NCBI RefSeq assembly: GCF_024124825.1
Contig: NZ_JAMXSS010000002.1
Location: forward strand, 1,736,001-1,800,000
Reading direction: 5' to 3'
Source: Arthrobacter sp. H16F315
GTDB lineage: Bacteria > Actinomycetota > Actinomycetes > Actinomycetales > Micrococcaceae
DNA length: 64,000 nucleotides
Shown here: positions 41,936-50,641 of the stretch, one piece after another
Numbering within the stretch: position 1 is the first letter of the stretch
How the letters are laid out: every line of letters starts with the position of its first letter
Notes under the pieces: model-generated
The model's database searches: none
The model's input: only the letters and a program-made list of their open reading frames with translations
Told to the model about the DNA's origin: nothing
Position numbers and translations under genes: made by a program

Positions 41936-43144
41936 GCGTGTTCCTTCATCATTGGGTTTCCGCCCTGGGTGGGGCTGGTGAGCCATGCGCGCACTTCGTC
42001 GCTGTGTTCGCCCAAGGAGGGCGGGGCAAGGTCGTAACGCGGTGGCGTTGCCGAGAAGGTGATGGGATTGCGTACCCCGGGGACGGATGCCGACTCCGGT
42101 CCGACTTGGATCACCGGGTTGAGGCCAAGCTTGCGGGCGTACTCGATGCCCTGTCCGATCGAGTTGATCGGGCCGTTCGGGACACCCGCCTCGTTCAGCT
42201 TTTCGAACCAGTAGCCGGCCGGACGTGTCTTGAGGCGTTCGACCAGCAGCGGCCGCAGTTCCTCCCTCAGCGCGGTTCGGCCGGCGTTCTCGGCGAACCG
42301 CTGGTCCTCGGCTATCTCCGGTATGCCCAGTACGGCGCAGAGTTTGCGGAACTGGGCATTGTTGCCGGCTGTGATGATCAGCTCATCGTCAGCGGTGGGC
42401 AACGGTTCGTAAGGAAAGAGACTGGGGTGCGCATTGCCCATCCGGTGCGGGATCACGCCACCGGCGACATATGCCGAGGTCTGGTTGACCAGCCCGCTCA
42501 TGGCAGAGGCCATGAGTGACGTCTCAACGCTCTGGCCTTCGCCAGTACTGTCCCGGTGCCTTAGAGCCGCGAGGATTCCAATCGCCGAATGCAATCCGGC
42601 CATCACATCAAAGACGCTGATCCCGGCCCGGTACGCCGGTCCGCCCGGATCCCCAGTGAGGCTCATGAGCCCGGACATGGCCTGAACGATCAGGTCATAG
42701 CCGGGAAGCGACGCGCCTTCCGCCGTTCCGAAGCCGCTGATGGAGCAGTAGACCACTGAGGCGTTTCGCTCCCGCACCGATTCGTAGTCCAGCCCAAAGC
42801 GCTTGAGGCCACCTGGTTTGAAGTTCTCGATGACGACGTCGGCCCGGGCGGCCAGCGCCTGGGCGGCAGCCAGATCGTCCTCGTCCTTGAAGTCCAGCAC
42901 AATGGATTTCTTGTTGCGGTTGATGGCCGCGTAGTACGTCGATACGCCGTCTTCACGGACCGGGGGAACCCAAGAGCGTGTATCGTCTCCGGCCGGGCTT
43001 TCGACCTTGATGACTTCCGCGCCCAGGTCGGCAAGAAGCATGGTTGCGTATGGGCCGGCCAGGATCCGGGAGAAATCGGCGACGATGACACCGTCGAGCG
43101 GACGGGGGCAGGCGGTGCGCCGGCGTCTGCTGGGGGCTGATCAC
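41932..43144 (-). CDS. CaiB/BaiF family (type III) CoA-transferase (frame break at 43104-43108)
   Basis: About 403 residues from GTG 43144, with AAAGGAC five bases before. The N-terminal LDGVIVADFSRILAGPYATM and AEVIKVESPAGDDTR are type III CoA-transferase signatures; NRNKKSIVLDFKDEDD and PGYDLIVQAMSGLMSLTG follow, with the Asp of YDL as the covalent CoA carrier. The run of five G at 43104-43108 must lose one base for the N-terminus to join the rest (RLPRPLDGV). It would move CoA from a donor such as succinyl-CoA to the carboxylate processed next by the lyase. Confidence 0.88.
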
Positions 43145-43176
43145 GATGGGTCCTTTCGGCTGGCGGGTAAATCAGA

Positions 43177-43203
43177 TGTCCGCTAGACGGACACTTGTCC
43201 GTC
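43177..43203. promoter_or_regulatory. Operator array for the IclR regulator
   Basis: TGTCCG-N5-CGGACA (43177-43193) overlaps a perfect 18-bp palindrome GACGGACA-CT-TGTCCGTC (43186-43203); a further CGGA follows at 43208. These half-sites lie between divergent iclR and the CaiB-headed operon, where an IclR dimer or tetramer would control both. Binding is inferred. Confidence 0.75.
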
Positions 43204-43281
43204 GATACGGAATGTTTATAGAATGGCCGCAAGAAGAGAACGTGTCAAGCATCACAAATACGTGTGGACCGAAGGAGCAAT

Positions 43282-44080
43282 ATGTCACAGCGCGGCCAAG
43301 GGCCTGATTTCATTGAGGCGCTGGCCAGGGGCTCGACGTTCTGCGCTGTTTCTCAGCGGAACTGCCTCAGATGAGCCTGACCCAGGTGGCGCAGGCCGCC
43401 GGGCTGGCGCGGCCAACCGCGCGCCGGATTTTGCTGACGCTCGAAGAGATCGGCTACGCGCGGGCGAGTAACGGGGTGCACATGCTGACGCCCAAGGTCC
43501 TGGAGCTCGGCATGGCATATGTGGGGTCGCTTGGCTTGTGGGAAATGGCGCGGCCGCACCTGGAGCGCTTGGTGCAGCAAACGGGGGAGTCCTCCTCCAT
43601 GGCGCAGCTGGACGGTTCAGACATCGTCTACGTGGCCCGCGTCGCCGTCCCGAAGCTCATCACGTTGAATGTCGACATCGGAACGCGATTTCCGGCCATG
43701 GTGACATCCCAAGGCAAGGTTCTGCTGGCCGCACTCCCGCCGGAAGATGCCCTGAAAGTGCTGGAAGAACCGTCCCGGTCCGGGCTGCCCGAGAGGGATA
43801 AGATCCCCGACAATAGGATCCTGGAGCGCCTCGCCGAAGTCAGGGAACAGGGCTGGGCTCTCGCGGACGAGGAATTGGCCCCGGGGTGCGCTCCGTCTCC
43901 GTTGCAGTGGCCGACGGGGCAGGCGTCATGCGCGCTTCCATGAATGTGACTGTGCACGCCCAGGAGACAAGCATCGACAAGCTGGTCCACGAGTACCTTC
44001 CCCAGCTGCAGGCCGCCGCACGTGAGACCAGCGCGGACTGGGCCCGGTGGCAGTCCCGGCCGGTTCGGACGATGAAATGA
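43282..44080 (+). CDS. IclR-family regulator, PcaR/PobR-like (two frame breaks)
   Basis: About 266 residues from ATG 43282 with GAAGGAG upstream. The winged helix-turn-helix is MSLTQVAQAAGLARPTARRIL, and the effector domain contains MARPHLERLVQQTGESSSMA and SQGKVLLAAL, matching regulators of protocatechuate and 4-hydroxybenzoate genes. One G is missing at 43328-43331 (restoring ARGLDVLRCFSAELPQ) and one at 43883-43886 (restoring APGVRSVSVAVADGAGV). It is divergent from the operon it should control and probably senses an aromatic acid or intermediate. Confidence 0.87.
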
Positions 44081-44248
44081 CGCGGCCTTGGGTGGCTCCT
44101 CGTCCGAGTGGCGGTGATCCGCGAGCCCTTTGCACTGCAAGTGCCTGGAAGGCTGCGGCATAACACTGCGCAGACACTTTGTGGGTTAGCGTTCGTTAGC
44201 GGAACTTGATAGCTGGTGAAGTCGAGTGACCAAGTGATAGCCAGTGTT

Positions 44249-44288
44249 CATCGAAGAGGTCAGGAGTTCGAATCTCCTTAGCTCCACA
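44249..44288. repeat. Attachment-site repeat, truncated tRNA-Ala 3' end (right copy)
   Basis: An exact 40-bp copy of 36203-36242. It holds only the anticodon-stem 3' strand, T arm and acceptor 3' strand, so it cannot make a tRNA. It marks the right end of the island. Confidence 0.93.
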
Positions 44289-44293
44289 ACAAA

Positions 44294-44334
44294 AGCCCTC
44301 CAAGCTGCGGAAGCGTTCGGTTGGAGGGCTTTTT
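44294..44334 (+). terminator. Rho-independent terminator, probably the original tRNA-Ala terminator
   Basis: GCCCTCCAA and TTGGAGGGC form a perfect 9-bp stem with a run of T after it. It starts a few bases past the truncated tRNA end, so before insertion it would have followed the tRNA gene directly. Confidence 0.88.
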
Positions 44335-44409
44335 CCTTGCCCCGGCTTTTGGGCGGCACCCGGCTCCGCCAGCCGCCCAAGCCCTTGGTTCCGATGGCCA
44401 CCGAGATGT

Positions 44410-44439
44410 ATCGTTGACTATCGTTGTATATCGTTCGCG
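44410..44439. promoter_or_regulatory. Three phased ATCGTT repeats upstream of padR
   Basis: ATCGTTGACT, ATCGTTGTAT and ATCGTTCGCG stand head to tail, each 10 bp long, so the ATCGTT half-sites fall on one helix face. They end about 20 bp before the padR start codon and look like its own operator. Confidence 0.6.
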
Positions 44440-44459
44440 ATTGACTCAAGGAGAGCATA

Positions 44460-45014
44460 ATGCGCAATTCATACCCGGCAGGCGGATTTCGCGGCAACAA
44501 CATTGACGGCATGTGGGAGGCCGTTGAGGAGTTGCGTTCACGGTTTGAGAAACGCTCCGGCACCCGCGCGGGCCGTGGCGAAGTGCGCTCAGCGGTGCTG
44601 TCGCTGCTCGCTGAACGGCCCATGCACGGCTACCAGATCATCCGTGAAATCGAGGAGCGCAGCGGCGGCAGCTGGAAGCCCAGCGCCGGCTCTGTTTACC
44701 CGACGCTGCAGCTGCTGGCCGACGAGGGGTTCATCAAGGCCGAGGAATCCAACGGACGCAAGATCTACTCGCTGACCGAAGCAGGCCGGGAGGATGTGGC
44801 CGGTGCCGGCGCGTCAACGCCCTGGGAGTCAACAGCTCCGGCGTCGGGCCCGGCATCAGGCCCCGGTTTCGGAGCGCTGCCCAAGGCCGGCATCGAGCTC
44901 GCGCAGGCTGCGACCCAGGTGGGCCGCACCGGCTCGCCGGCGCAGGTGCAGGAGGCCGTGCGGGTGCTCGACGAGGCACGTCGCCGGCTCTACTCGATCC
45001 TCGCCCAGGACTGA
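44460..45014 (+). CDS. PadR-family transcriptional regulator
   Basis: 184 residues from ATG 44460 behind AAGGAG. The winged-helix domain is at ~40-105 (AVLSLLAERPMHGYQIIREIEERSGGSWKPSAGSVYPTL), with the PadR wing EESNGRKIYSLTEAGRE. A Ser/Ala/Pro/Gly linker and a C-terminal helix (QEAVRVLDEARRRLYSILAQD) for dimerisation follow. It sits 6 bp before a UbiB-like kinase gene and probably represses that operon. Confidence 0.92.
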   Translation: MRNSYPAGGFRGNNIDGMWEAVEELRSRFEKRSGTRAGRGEVRSAVLSLLAERPMHGYQIIREIEERSGGSWKPSAGSVYPTLQLLADEGFIKAEESNGRKIYSLTEAGREDVAGAGASTPWESTAPASGPASGPGFGALPKAGIELAQAATQVGRTGSPAQVQEAVRVLDEARRRLYSILAQD

Positions 45015-45019
45015 GGGGA

Positions 45020-46732
45020 GTGGCGTCGGTTCGCCGGGCCCGGGCCGATGCGGGACCAGGCGCCGGGGACATCCGGGCCCGCTACCGTCGCATCCTGCGC
45101 TTTGCCGCGTGGCATCTTACGGTGACTTGGTGGTTCGAGCTGTTCCTGCCGCGCCTCGGGCTGGCCAGGATTGCCGAGCGGACCAGGACAAAGAGGATGC
45201 GGCGCTTCGCGCAGCGTTTCCACGTGCTCGCGGTGGACCTTGGCGGCCTGATGATCAAGGTTGGTCAGTTCCTGTCCTCCAGGCTGGATGTCCTCCCGCC
45301 GGAGATCACCAAGGAGTTGGAGGGACTGCAGGACGAGGTGCCTCCGGTTTCGTTCGCCGCGATCCGAACCCTCGCAGAGGCGGAGTTCGGCGCGCCGCTG
45401 GAGCTGGTGTTCGCCTCGATCGAGGAGACGCCGATCGCCGCGGCGTCCCTCGGCCAGGCGCACCGGGCGAGGCTTCTTCCGGGCGATGCCGCCGACACCG
45501 GGTTGGACAGCGTGGTGCTTAAAGTGCAGCGTCCCGGCATCGACGCGATTGTCGACGTCGATCTGGCGGCATTGCGAAAAGTAGGCGGCTGGCTCAGTCA
45601 CGTGCGCCTGGTCTCCGATCGTGCCGACATGCCGGCCCTGGTCGAGGAGTTCGCGCAGACCAGCCTGGAAGAAATCGACTACCTGCACGAGGCCGCGAAC
45701 TCAGCGCGGTTCGCAGCTGACTTCGCCGACGATCCCCGGGTCAGTGTGCCGGAGGTCGTCTGGGAGCGCAGCACCCGACGGGCGCTGACCCTGGAAGATG
45801 TCACGGCGATCAAGATCACCGACTCCGAAGCGCTCGTTGCGGCGGGCATCGACCCGGCACAAGTTGCCCCGGTTTTCGCGTCGGTGATGTTTGACCAGAT
45901 GTTTACGAACGGCTTTTTTCACGCCGACCCGCATCCGGGCAACATTTTTGTTACTCCGGCTACGGACCCCGCAGCAGAGCGCCCGTGGACGTTGACTTTC
46001 ATCGACTTCGGCATGATGGGTGAGGTGACGGCGAGTACCCGCGGTGGCCTGCGGAAGCTGCTCATCGCGGCCGCTTCACGTGACGGCCAGGGGTTGGTGA
46101 CTGCAATCCGCGACGTGGGTGTGCTGGTACCCAGCGCCGATACGGTCGAACTTGAGCGGGCGATGATTCACCTCTTTGCCCGGTTCGGCGGGATGGGCTT
46201 CGCCGAACTCCGCGAGGTGGACCCGCGGGAGTTCCGTGATTTTGCGGTCGAGTTCGGCGACGTCGTCCGCTCCTTGCCGTTTCAGTTGCCGGAGAATTTC
46301 CTGCTAATCATCCGGGCGATGTCCCTGACGTCGGGGGTGTGCAGCACGCTGGACGCCCGCTTCAATTTGTGGGACACGGTGGAACCTTATGCGGGCCAGC
46401 TGTTGCGCGACGAGCGCGGCAACATTGTGCAGGATGTGGCCCAGCAGGCGTTCGACACCGCCGGGTTGGCCCTGCGCCTGCCGAAACGCCTGGACGGGCT
46501 CCTGACCCGGCTGGAAGACGGTTCACTGGCGGTGGCCAATCCGCGCCTGGAGCAACAGGTAAAACGGCTGAACCGCTCGGCGCAGCGGATCGCTTCGGTG
46601 TTGATATTCGGTGCCCTGCTCATCGCCGGTTCCGTGCTCCGCGCGGACGACACGGTGCTCGGCAATGTACTCCTGGCCGCTTCGGTGCTTCCGCTGCTGC
46701 ACGGATTGTGGGCGGGGCGCAGCGGCCTCTGA
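45020..46732 (+). CDS. UbiB/ABC1-family atypical kinase (copy 1)
   Basis: 570 residues from GTG 45020. GLMIKVGQFLSSRLDVLPPE holds the KxGQ motif of the family; ASLGQAHRA replaces the P-loop; VVLKVQRPG has the ATP-binding Lys. EEIDYLHEAAN, FFHADPHPGNIF and FIDFGMMGE form the catalytic and metal sites. Two C-terminal hydrophobic helices anchor it. Relatives support quinone synthesis or lipid handling; the actual phosphate acceptor is unknown. It follows padR. A second member is at 56370. Confidence 0.9.
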   Translation: MASVRRARADAGPGAGDIRARYRRILRFAAWHLTVTWWFELFLPRLGLARIAERTRTKRMRRFAQRFHVLAVDLGGLMIKVGQFLSSRLDVLPPEITKELEGLQDEVPPVSFAAIRTLAEAEFGAPLELVFASIEETPIAAASLGQAHRARLLPGDAADTGLDSVVLKVQRPGIDAIVDVDLAALRKVGGWLSHVRLVSDRADMPALVEEFAQTSLEEIDYLHEAANSARFAADFADDPRVSVPEVVWERSTRRALTLEDVTAIKITDSEALVAAGIDPAQVAPVFASVMFDQMFTNGFFHADPHPGNIFVTPATDPAAERPWTLTFIDFGMMGEVTASTRGGLRKLLIAAASRDGQGLVTAIRDVGVLVPSADTVELERAMIHLFARFGGMGFAELREVDPREFRDFAVEFGDVVRSLPFQLPENFLLIIRAMSLTSGVCSTLDARFNLWDTVEPYAGQLLRDERGNIVQDVAQQAFDTAGLALRLPKRLDGLLTRLEDGSLAVANPRLEQQVKRLNRSAQRIASVLIFGALLIAGSVLRADDTVLGNVLLAASVLPLLHGLWAGRSGL

Positions 46733-47212
46733 GCCGGCCGGCACCCGAGTGTAGGCCGGGGGTGCGGATCAGCGCTGATTCCGGCGCTGCATAGGGGCTC
46801 CCAGCGCGCTGCGGGACGCAAATCGCTCCACGATGAGGGTTTCGAGTCACAATGCCATAACTCTGCTCTCGCCCCGCTGCGGCGGGGCCGAGGCCTGACG
46901 AAACCCTGCGCACGAGGCCCCCAAACCTCATCTTTACGCCCTTAGCGAACGCGCCGTTGTTAGTGTGAATGAGTCGAAACAGATGCGCAGGAGCCGGACG
47001 GGACGCCAGTCCGGCTGCAGCGAAGGCAACTCGCCAGTCTGCTGCCGGTCCCCGGGAGCAGAACCCACGACCTGCCCAGCAGGAACGAGCCGCGAAACGC
47101 GGCACACGCCGTTGGTTTGCTTGCCGCATTCGACCAGACCCACCGTTAACGAAGCATTCACACACGACAGTGCCAGGCTAGGGCCGGGCACTGTCGCGTA
47201 GACAGGCCAACA
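46733..47212 (+). promoter_or_regulatory. 480-bp non-coding leader of proVWX with several hairpins
   Basis: No convincing gene lies here. Several perfect inverted repeats are visible: GCCCCGC/GCGGGGC at 46871-46888, AGCCGGAC/GTCCGGCT at 46992-47016, GCCGCG/CGCGGC at 47089-47103, and a 10-bp stem CGACAGTGCC/GGCACTGTCG at 47165-47196, ending 16 bases before the proV start. This density suggests a structured 5' leader or attenuator on an osmolyte uptake operon. I cannot match it to a known riboswitch by eye. Confidence 0.4.
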
Positions 47213-48517
47213 GTGAGCGAAAATATTGCAGTAAGCGCCCAGAACGTCTTTAAGGTTTTTGGCAAGAAGCCCCTCGAAGCCGTGCGGCGGCTGAAAGCCG
47301 GACAGACCCGCGACCAGGTGGCCTCCCTTGGAACCGCTGCTGTCGTGGACGCCTCTTTTGAGGTCAGGGCCGGTGAGATCTTTGTGGTGATGGGCCTTTC
47401 GGGCTCCGGCAAATCCACGCTGATCCGCATGCTGAACGGGCTGTTGCCCGCCTCCGCTGGCTCCGTTGTTGTCGACGGCACGGACATATCCCAGCTCGCC
47501 GGCGCGGCCCTTCGCCAGGTACGGCAACGGAAAATCTCCATGGTCTTCCAGCATTTCGCCCTGATGCCGCACCGCACCATCATCGAGAACGCGGCCTACG
47601 GCCTGGAAGTACAGGGCGTTGCCAAGGATGCCCGCCTGGCCAAGGCAAAAGAAATCCTGGCCCTGGTCGGCCTCGCCGGCTGGGAGGACAAGTATCCGTC
47701 CCAACTCTCCGGCGGCATGCAGCAGCGCGTGGGACTCGCTCGGGCCTTGTGTGCAGAAACCGAGATCTTGCTGATGGACGAAGCTTTCTCCGCGCTTGAT
47801 CCGCTGATCCGCAGGGAAATGCAAGAGCAGCTCCTGACCCTCCAGGCCGATCTGGGTAAGACCATTGTCTTCATCACCCACGACCTCAACGAGGCTATGT
47901 TCCTCGGCGACCGGATCGCCGTTATGCGCGACGGGGAAATCGTTCAGATCGGGACCCCCGACGATATCCTGACCCAACCTGCGAACGACTACGTGGCCCA
48001 CTTCGTCAAAGATGTCGACCGCACCCGTGTGCTGACTGCAGGCTCGGTGATGGAACCGGCCCGGGCAGTCGTAAATCTCACCGGCGGACCCCGCAATGCC
48101 TTGCGCGCCATGCGGGATCTGCAGACCTCCGCCGCGTTCGTCGTCGATAAGAGGCGCAATTTTCACGGCATCGTGCGGGACCGCGATGTAATGCAGCTCG
48201 TTGAAGCCCGCAGCCCGGAACTGTCAACGGTGATTCGAAACGCCACCGACTTCGTTTCTCCGGACACTGCCCTCGCGGACTTGTTCGGCCTGGCCGTAGA
48301 GAGCCCGATTCCGCTCGCCGTGGTCGACGACGCCGGTCGGCTGGTCGGGGCGATCCCGCGGGTGACGCTGCTGGCCGCCTTGGGCAACGTGCCGTCCACC
48401 ACGACGGGCATCCCGGTGGTGGAGAGCACCCCCGCACCGATTCCCGAGCAAATCATTACAGCCGCGCTCCAATCGACCTCGGCCGAAACCGCAGCAACCT
48501 TCGGAGGCGAAAAGTAG
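47213..48517 (+). CDS. proV: Glycine betaine/proline ABC transporter, ATP-binding subunit
   Basis: 434 residues from GTG 47213. [13 protein letters not shown] near the N-terminus is specific to ProV/OpuAA. Walker [10 protein letters not shown] is near 61, signature LSGGMQQR near 164, Walker [13 protein letters not shown] near 186. Two CBS domains fill 280-410 ([37 protein letters not shown]) and should sense ionic strength or c-di-AMP, as in OpuA. The proW gene starts 3 bp after its stop. Confidence 0.95.
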   Translation: MSENIAVSAQNVFKVFGKKPLEAVRRLKAGQTRDQVASLGTAAVVDASFEVRAGEIFVVMGLSGSGKSTLIRMLNGLLPASAGSVVVDGTDISQLAGAALRQVRQRKISMVFQHFALMPHRTIIENAAYGLEVQGVAKDARLAKAKEILALVGLAGWEDKYPSQLSGGMQQRVGLARALCAETEILLMDEAFSALDPLIRREMQEQLLTLQADLGKTIVFITHDLNEAMFLGDRIAVMRDGEIVQIGTPDDILTQPANDYVAHFVKDVDRTRVLTAGSVMEPARAVVNLTGGPRNALRAMRDLQTSAAFVVDKRRNFHGIVRDRDVMQLVEARSPELSTVIRNATDFVSPDTALADLFGLAVESPIPLAVVDDAGRLVGAIPRVTLLAALGNVPSTTTGIPVVESTPAPIPEQIITAALQSTSAETAATFGGEK

Positions 48518-48519
48518 CC

Positions 48520-49368
48520 ATGGACTCCATCCTTTTCAGAATTCCCCTGGGCGCCTGGGTGGACAGCGCCCTCGAATGGATCATCGCAACTTTCGGCGGA
48601 TTCTTTACCGTGCTCCGATCAATCTTTCTGGCACTCTTTGACGGTGTCAGCTGGCTGCTGAGCACCCCGCCGTTCTGGACCGTCATCGTTGTCCTGTGCG
48701 CGCTGGCATTTTTCGCGCGGGGCTTCAAACTCGCACTGGGGTCCCTGCTCGGATTCCTCCTCATCTACGGGGTAGGGCAATGGGAAAACGCGATGGACTC
48801 GCTGGCGCTTGTGCTGGTGGCCAGCGCCTTGGCAATCGTGATCAGCGTGCCGCTGGGCATCCTGACCGCAAGGTCCTCGGGCGCCTCATCAGTGGTGAAG
48901 CCCGTCCTGGACTTTATGCAGACAATGCCGGCCTTCGTCTACCTGATCCCGGCGCTGCTGCTGTTCCGGGTTGGCGTCGTGCCCGGCATCGTGGCCACAA
49001 TCATCTTCGCGATGGCACCAGGCGTACGGTTCACCGAGCTCGGCATCCGCGGAGTTGACCGCGAAGTCGTGGAAGCGGGACACGCCTTTGGCGCCAGCCC
49101 CCGGCGGATCCTTACCCAGATCCAGCTCCCGCTGGCGACACCGACGATTATGGCCGGCATCAATCAGGTCATCATGCTCTCCCTGTCGATGGTGGTCATC
49201 GCCGGGATGGTCGGCGCAGGCGGCCTGGGCGGCGATGTGGTCAAAAGCCTCAGCCGGATTGACGCCGCGCTTGGCTTCGAAGCCGGGATCTCGGTGGTCA
49301 TTCTGGCCATCTTCCTGGACCGGGTGACAGCCAGCCTGGGCCGCCGGCCCGAAGCCACCACCAACTGA
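48520..49368 (+). CDS. proW: Glycine betaine/proline ABC transporter, permease subunit
   Basis: 282 residues with about seven hydrophobic helices. GASPRRILTQIQLPLATPTIMAGI is the EAA-type loop that contacts the ATPase, and QTMPAFVYLIPALLLF plus MLSLSMVVIAGMVGAGGLG are typical of ProW/OpuAB. Two copies with two ProV form the transport core. It lies between proV (3 bp) and proX (101 bp). Confidence 0.95.
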   Translation: MDSILFRIPLGAWVDSALEWIIATFGGFFTVLRSIFLALFDGVSWLLSTPPFWTVIVVLCALAFFARGFKLALGSLLGFLLIYGVGQWENAMDSLALVLVASALAIVISVPLGILTARSSGASSVVKPVLDFMQTMPAFVYLIPALLLFRVGVVPGIVATIIFAMAPGVRFTELGIRGVDREVVEAGHAFGASPRRILTQIQLPLATPTIMAGINQVIMLSLSMVVIAGMVGAGGLGGDVVKSLSRIDAALGFEAGISVVILAIFLDRVTASLGRRPEATTN

Positions 49369-49469
49369 TTGCCGGGAGGCAGTTCAGCCCATCTACCGAA
49401 AGACTCCCGGAGGCATTCACTCGCACCCGGGACTGGGCCGCGCTTCGGCGCGGGATCGAAAGGAAACAC

Positions 49470-50376
49470 ATGAAATCTTCACCACTTATGCTCCTGACAG
49501 CCTTTGGCGCTGCAGCACTGCTGACTCTCTCGGGCTGCGGCACCGGAGGCAGCGCAGACACCGCCAGCAGTGGTCCCGGCAACGGCGACAAAAAAGATGT
49601 CAAAATCGCTGTTTTCAACGGCTGGGATGAAGGCATTGCCGCCTCTGAACTCTGGAAAGCCGCGCTGGAGGAGAAGGGCTACAACGTGTCGCTCGAATAT
49701 GCGGCGCCGGCACCGGTCTACTCAGGTTTGTCAACGGGCGACTACGACGTCACCCTGGACACCTGGCTGCCTGTTACGCACAAGAGCTATATCGAAAAAT
49801 ACGGCGCTGACATGGTTGACCTTGGCTCGTGGAATGACGAAGCAAAGCTGACCATTGCGGTGAACAAGGACGCCCCTGTGGATTCCCTGGATGAGCTTGC
49901 CGCCAACGCAGACAAGTTCGGTGGCCGGCTCGTCGGGATCGAACCCGGCGCCGGACTGACGGAAGCCACTACGGACAAGGTCATCCCGGAATACGGCCTG
50001 CAGGACATGGAGTACCTGACGTCCTCCACGCCGGCCATGCTGTCCGAACTCAAGACGGCCACCAGCAAGGGCGAAAACATCGCGGTCACGCTGTGGCGCC
50101 CGCACTGGGCCTATGACGCCTTCCCGCTGAAGGATCTCGCCGATCCCAAGGGCGCCCTGGGCGCAGCTGAAGGCATTCACAGCTTCGCCAGTAAGTCCTT
50201 CGATAAGGATTTCCCGGCCCTGGCCGGATGGCTGAAGGGCTTCAAGATGGACTCGGAGAAGCTGTACTCCCTTGAGAACGCCATGTTCAATGGGGAAAAG
50301 ACTGATGATTACGGTCCCGCCGTCAAAAAAGTGGATGACCGAGAACAAAGACTATGTTGCTTCGCTGACCGACTAA
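49470..50376 (+). CDS. proX: Glycine betaine-binding lipoprotein (frame break at 50325-50330)
   Basis: About 302 residues. The signal peptide ends in a lipobox, LLTLSGCGTGG, so it is membrane-anchored. VYSGLSTGDYDVTLDTWLP and VTLWRPHWAYDAF contain the Trp/Tyr residues expected for the aromatic cage around the quaternary amine. The run of six A at 50325-50330 should be five: the corrected end reads KKWMTENKDYVASLTD with TAA at 50374-50376 instead of a scrambled tail to 50387. GAAAGGAAAC precedes the ATG. Confidence 0.92.
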
Positions 50377-50406
50377 TTCCTCGGTAGGCGAGCACATGCG
50401 GAGAGA

Positions 50407-50428
50407 GCGGCGCCGGTCACGGCGCCGC
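50407..50428 (+). terminator. GC-rich hairpin after proX
   Basis: GCGGCGCCG and CGGCGCCGC form a perfect 9-bp stem with a GTCA loop, 30 bp after the proX stop. There is no T tract, so termination is likely but not assured. Confidence 0.55.
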
Positions 50429-50641
50429 ACGGCGGTTTCCGGGCACAGTTGGCCCGGGAACCGCCTCCGTTAACCTGCTGACCTGCTGGAAGACTGCCGT
50501 GGATTGCGGCGAAAATGCGGTTTTTGCACCGAAATGTGCGGTGCCACTGCACCAGTCCTCCGGTTCTTGTGCCAAGGTAGGATTCGGCGCCCGCCAGGGT
50601 ATGTCCTGGAACGGGCCACAGGCCCCGGATACGGAGGAATT

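Larger units (their letters stand above)
36203..44288. mobile_element. Genomic island at tRNA-Ala carrying a ring-cleavage catabolic cluster, no integrase
   Basis: About 8.05 kb bounded by a 40-bp exact direct repeat of the tRNA-Ala 3' end. The likely native tRNA terminator lies beyond the right repeat (44294-44334) rather than after the intact tRNA, which is what insertion into the tRNA gene would produce. Inside are an MFS gene, amidohydrolase, DoxX, LigA/LigB, a citryl-CoA-lyase-like gene, CaiB and IclR. I see no integrase, excisionase or transfer gene, so it is either a decayed element or one moved in trans. ACACTTTG occurs twice near the left end and once near the right. The boundaries are seen; mobility is inferred. 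Confidence 0.8.

Noticed and set aside
44249..44288. Second tRNA-Ala gene
   Set aside because: Only the 3' half is present, with no D arm or acceptor 5' strand; it is an attachment-site remnant.
44186..44623. Minus-strand frame across the right att repeat and padR start
   Set aside because: It reads through a tRNA fragment, a terminator and the start of padR; such frames are common artefacts at tRNA ends.
50526..50544. GCACCG/CGGTGC inverted repeat upstream of the cellulase as a regulator site
   Set aside because: Only 6-bp arms in a GC-rich spacer; such matches are frequent by chance and no regulator gene is adjacent.
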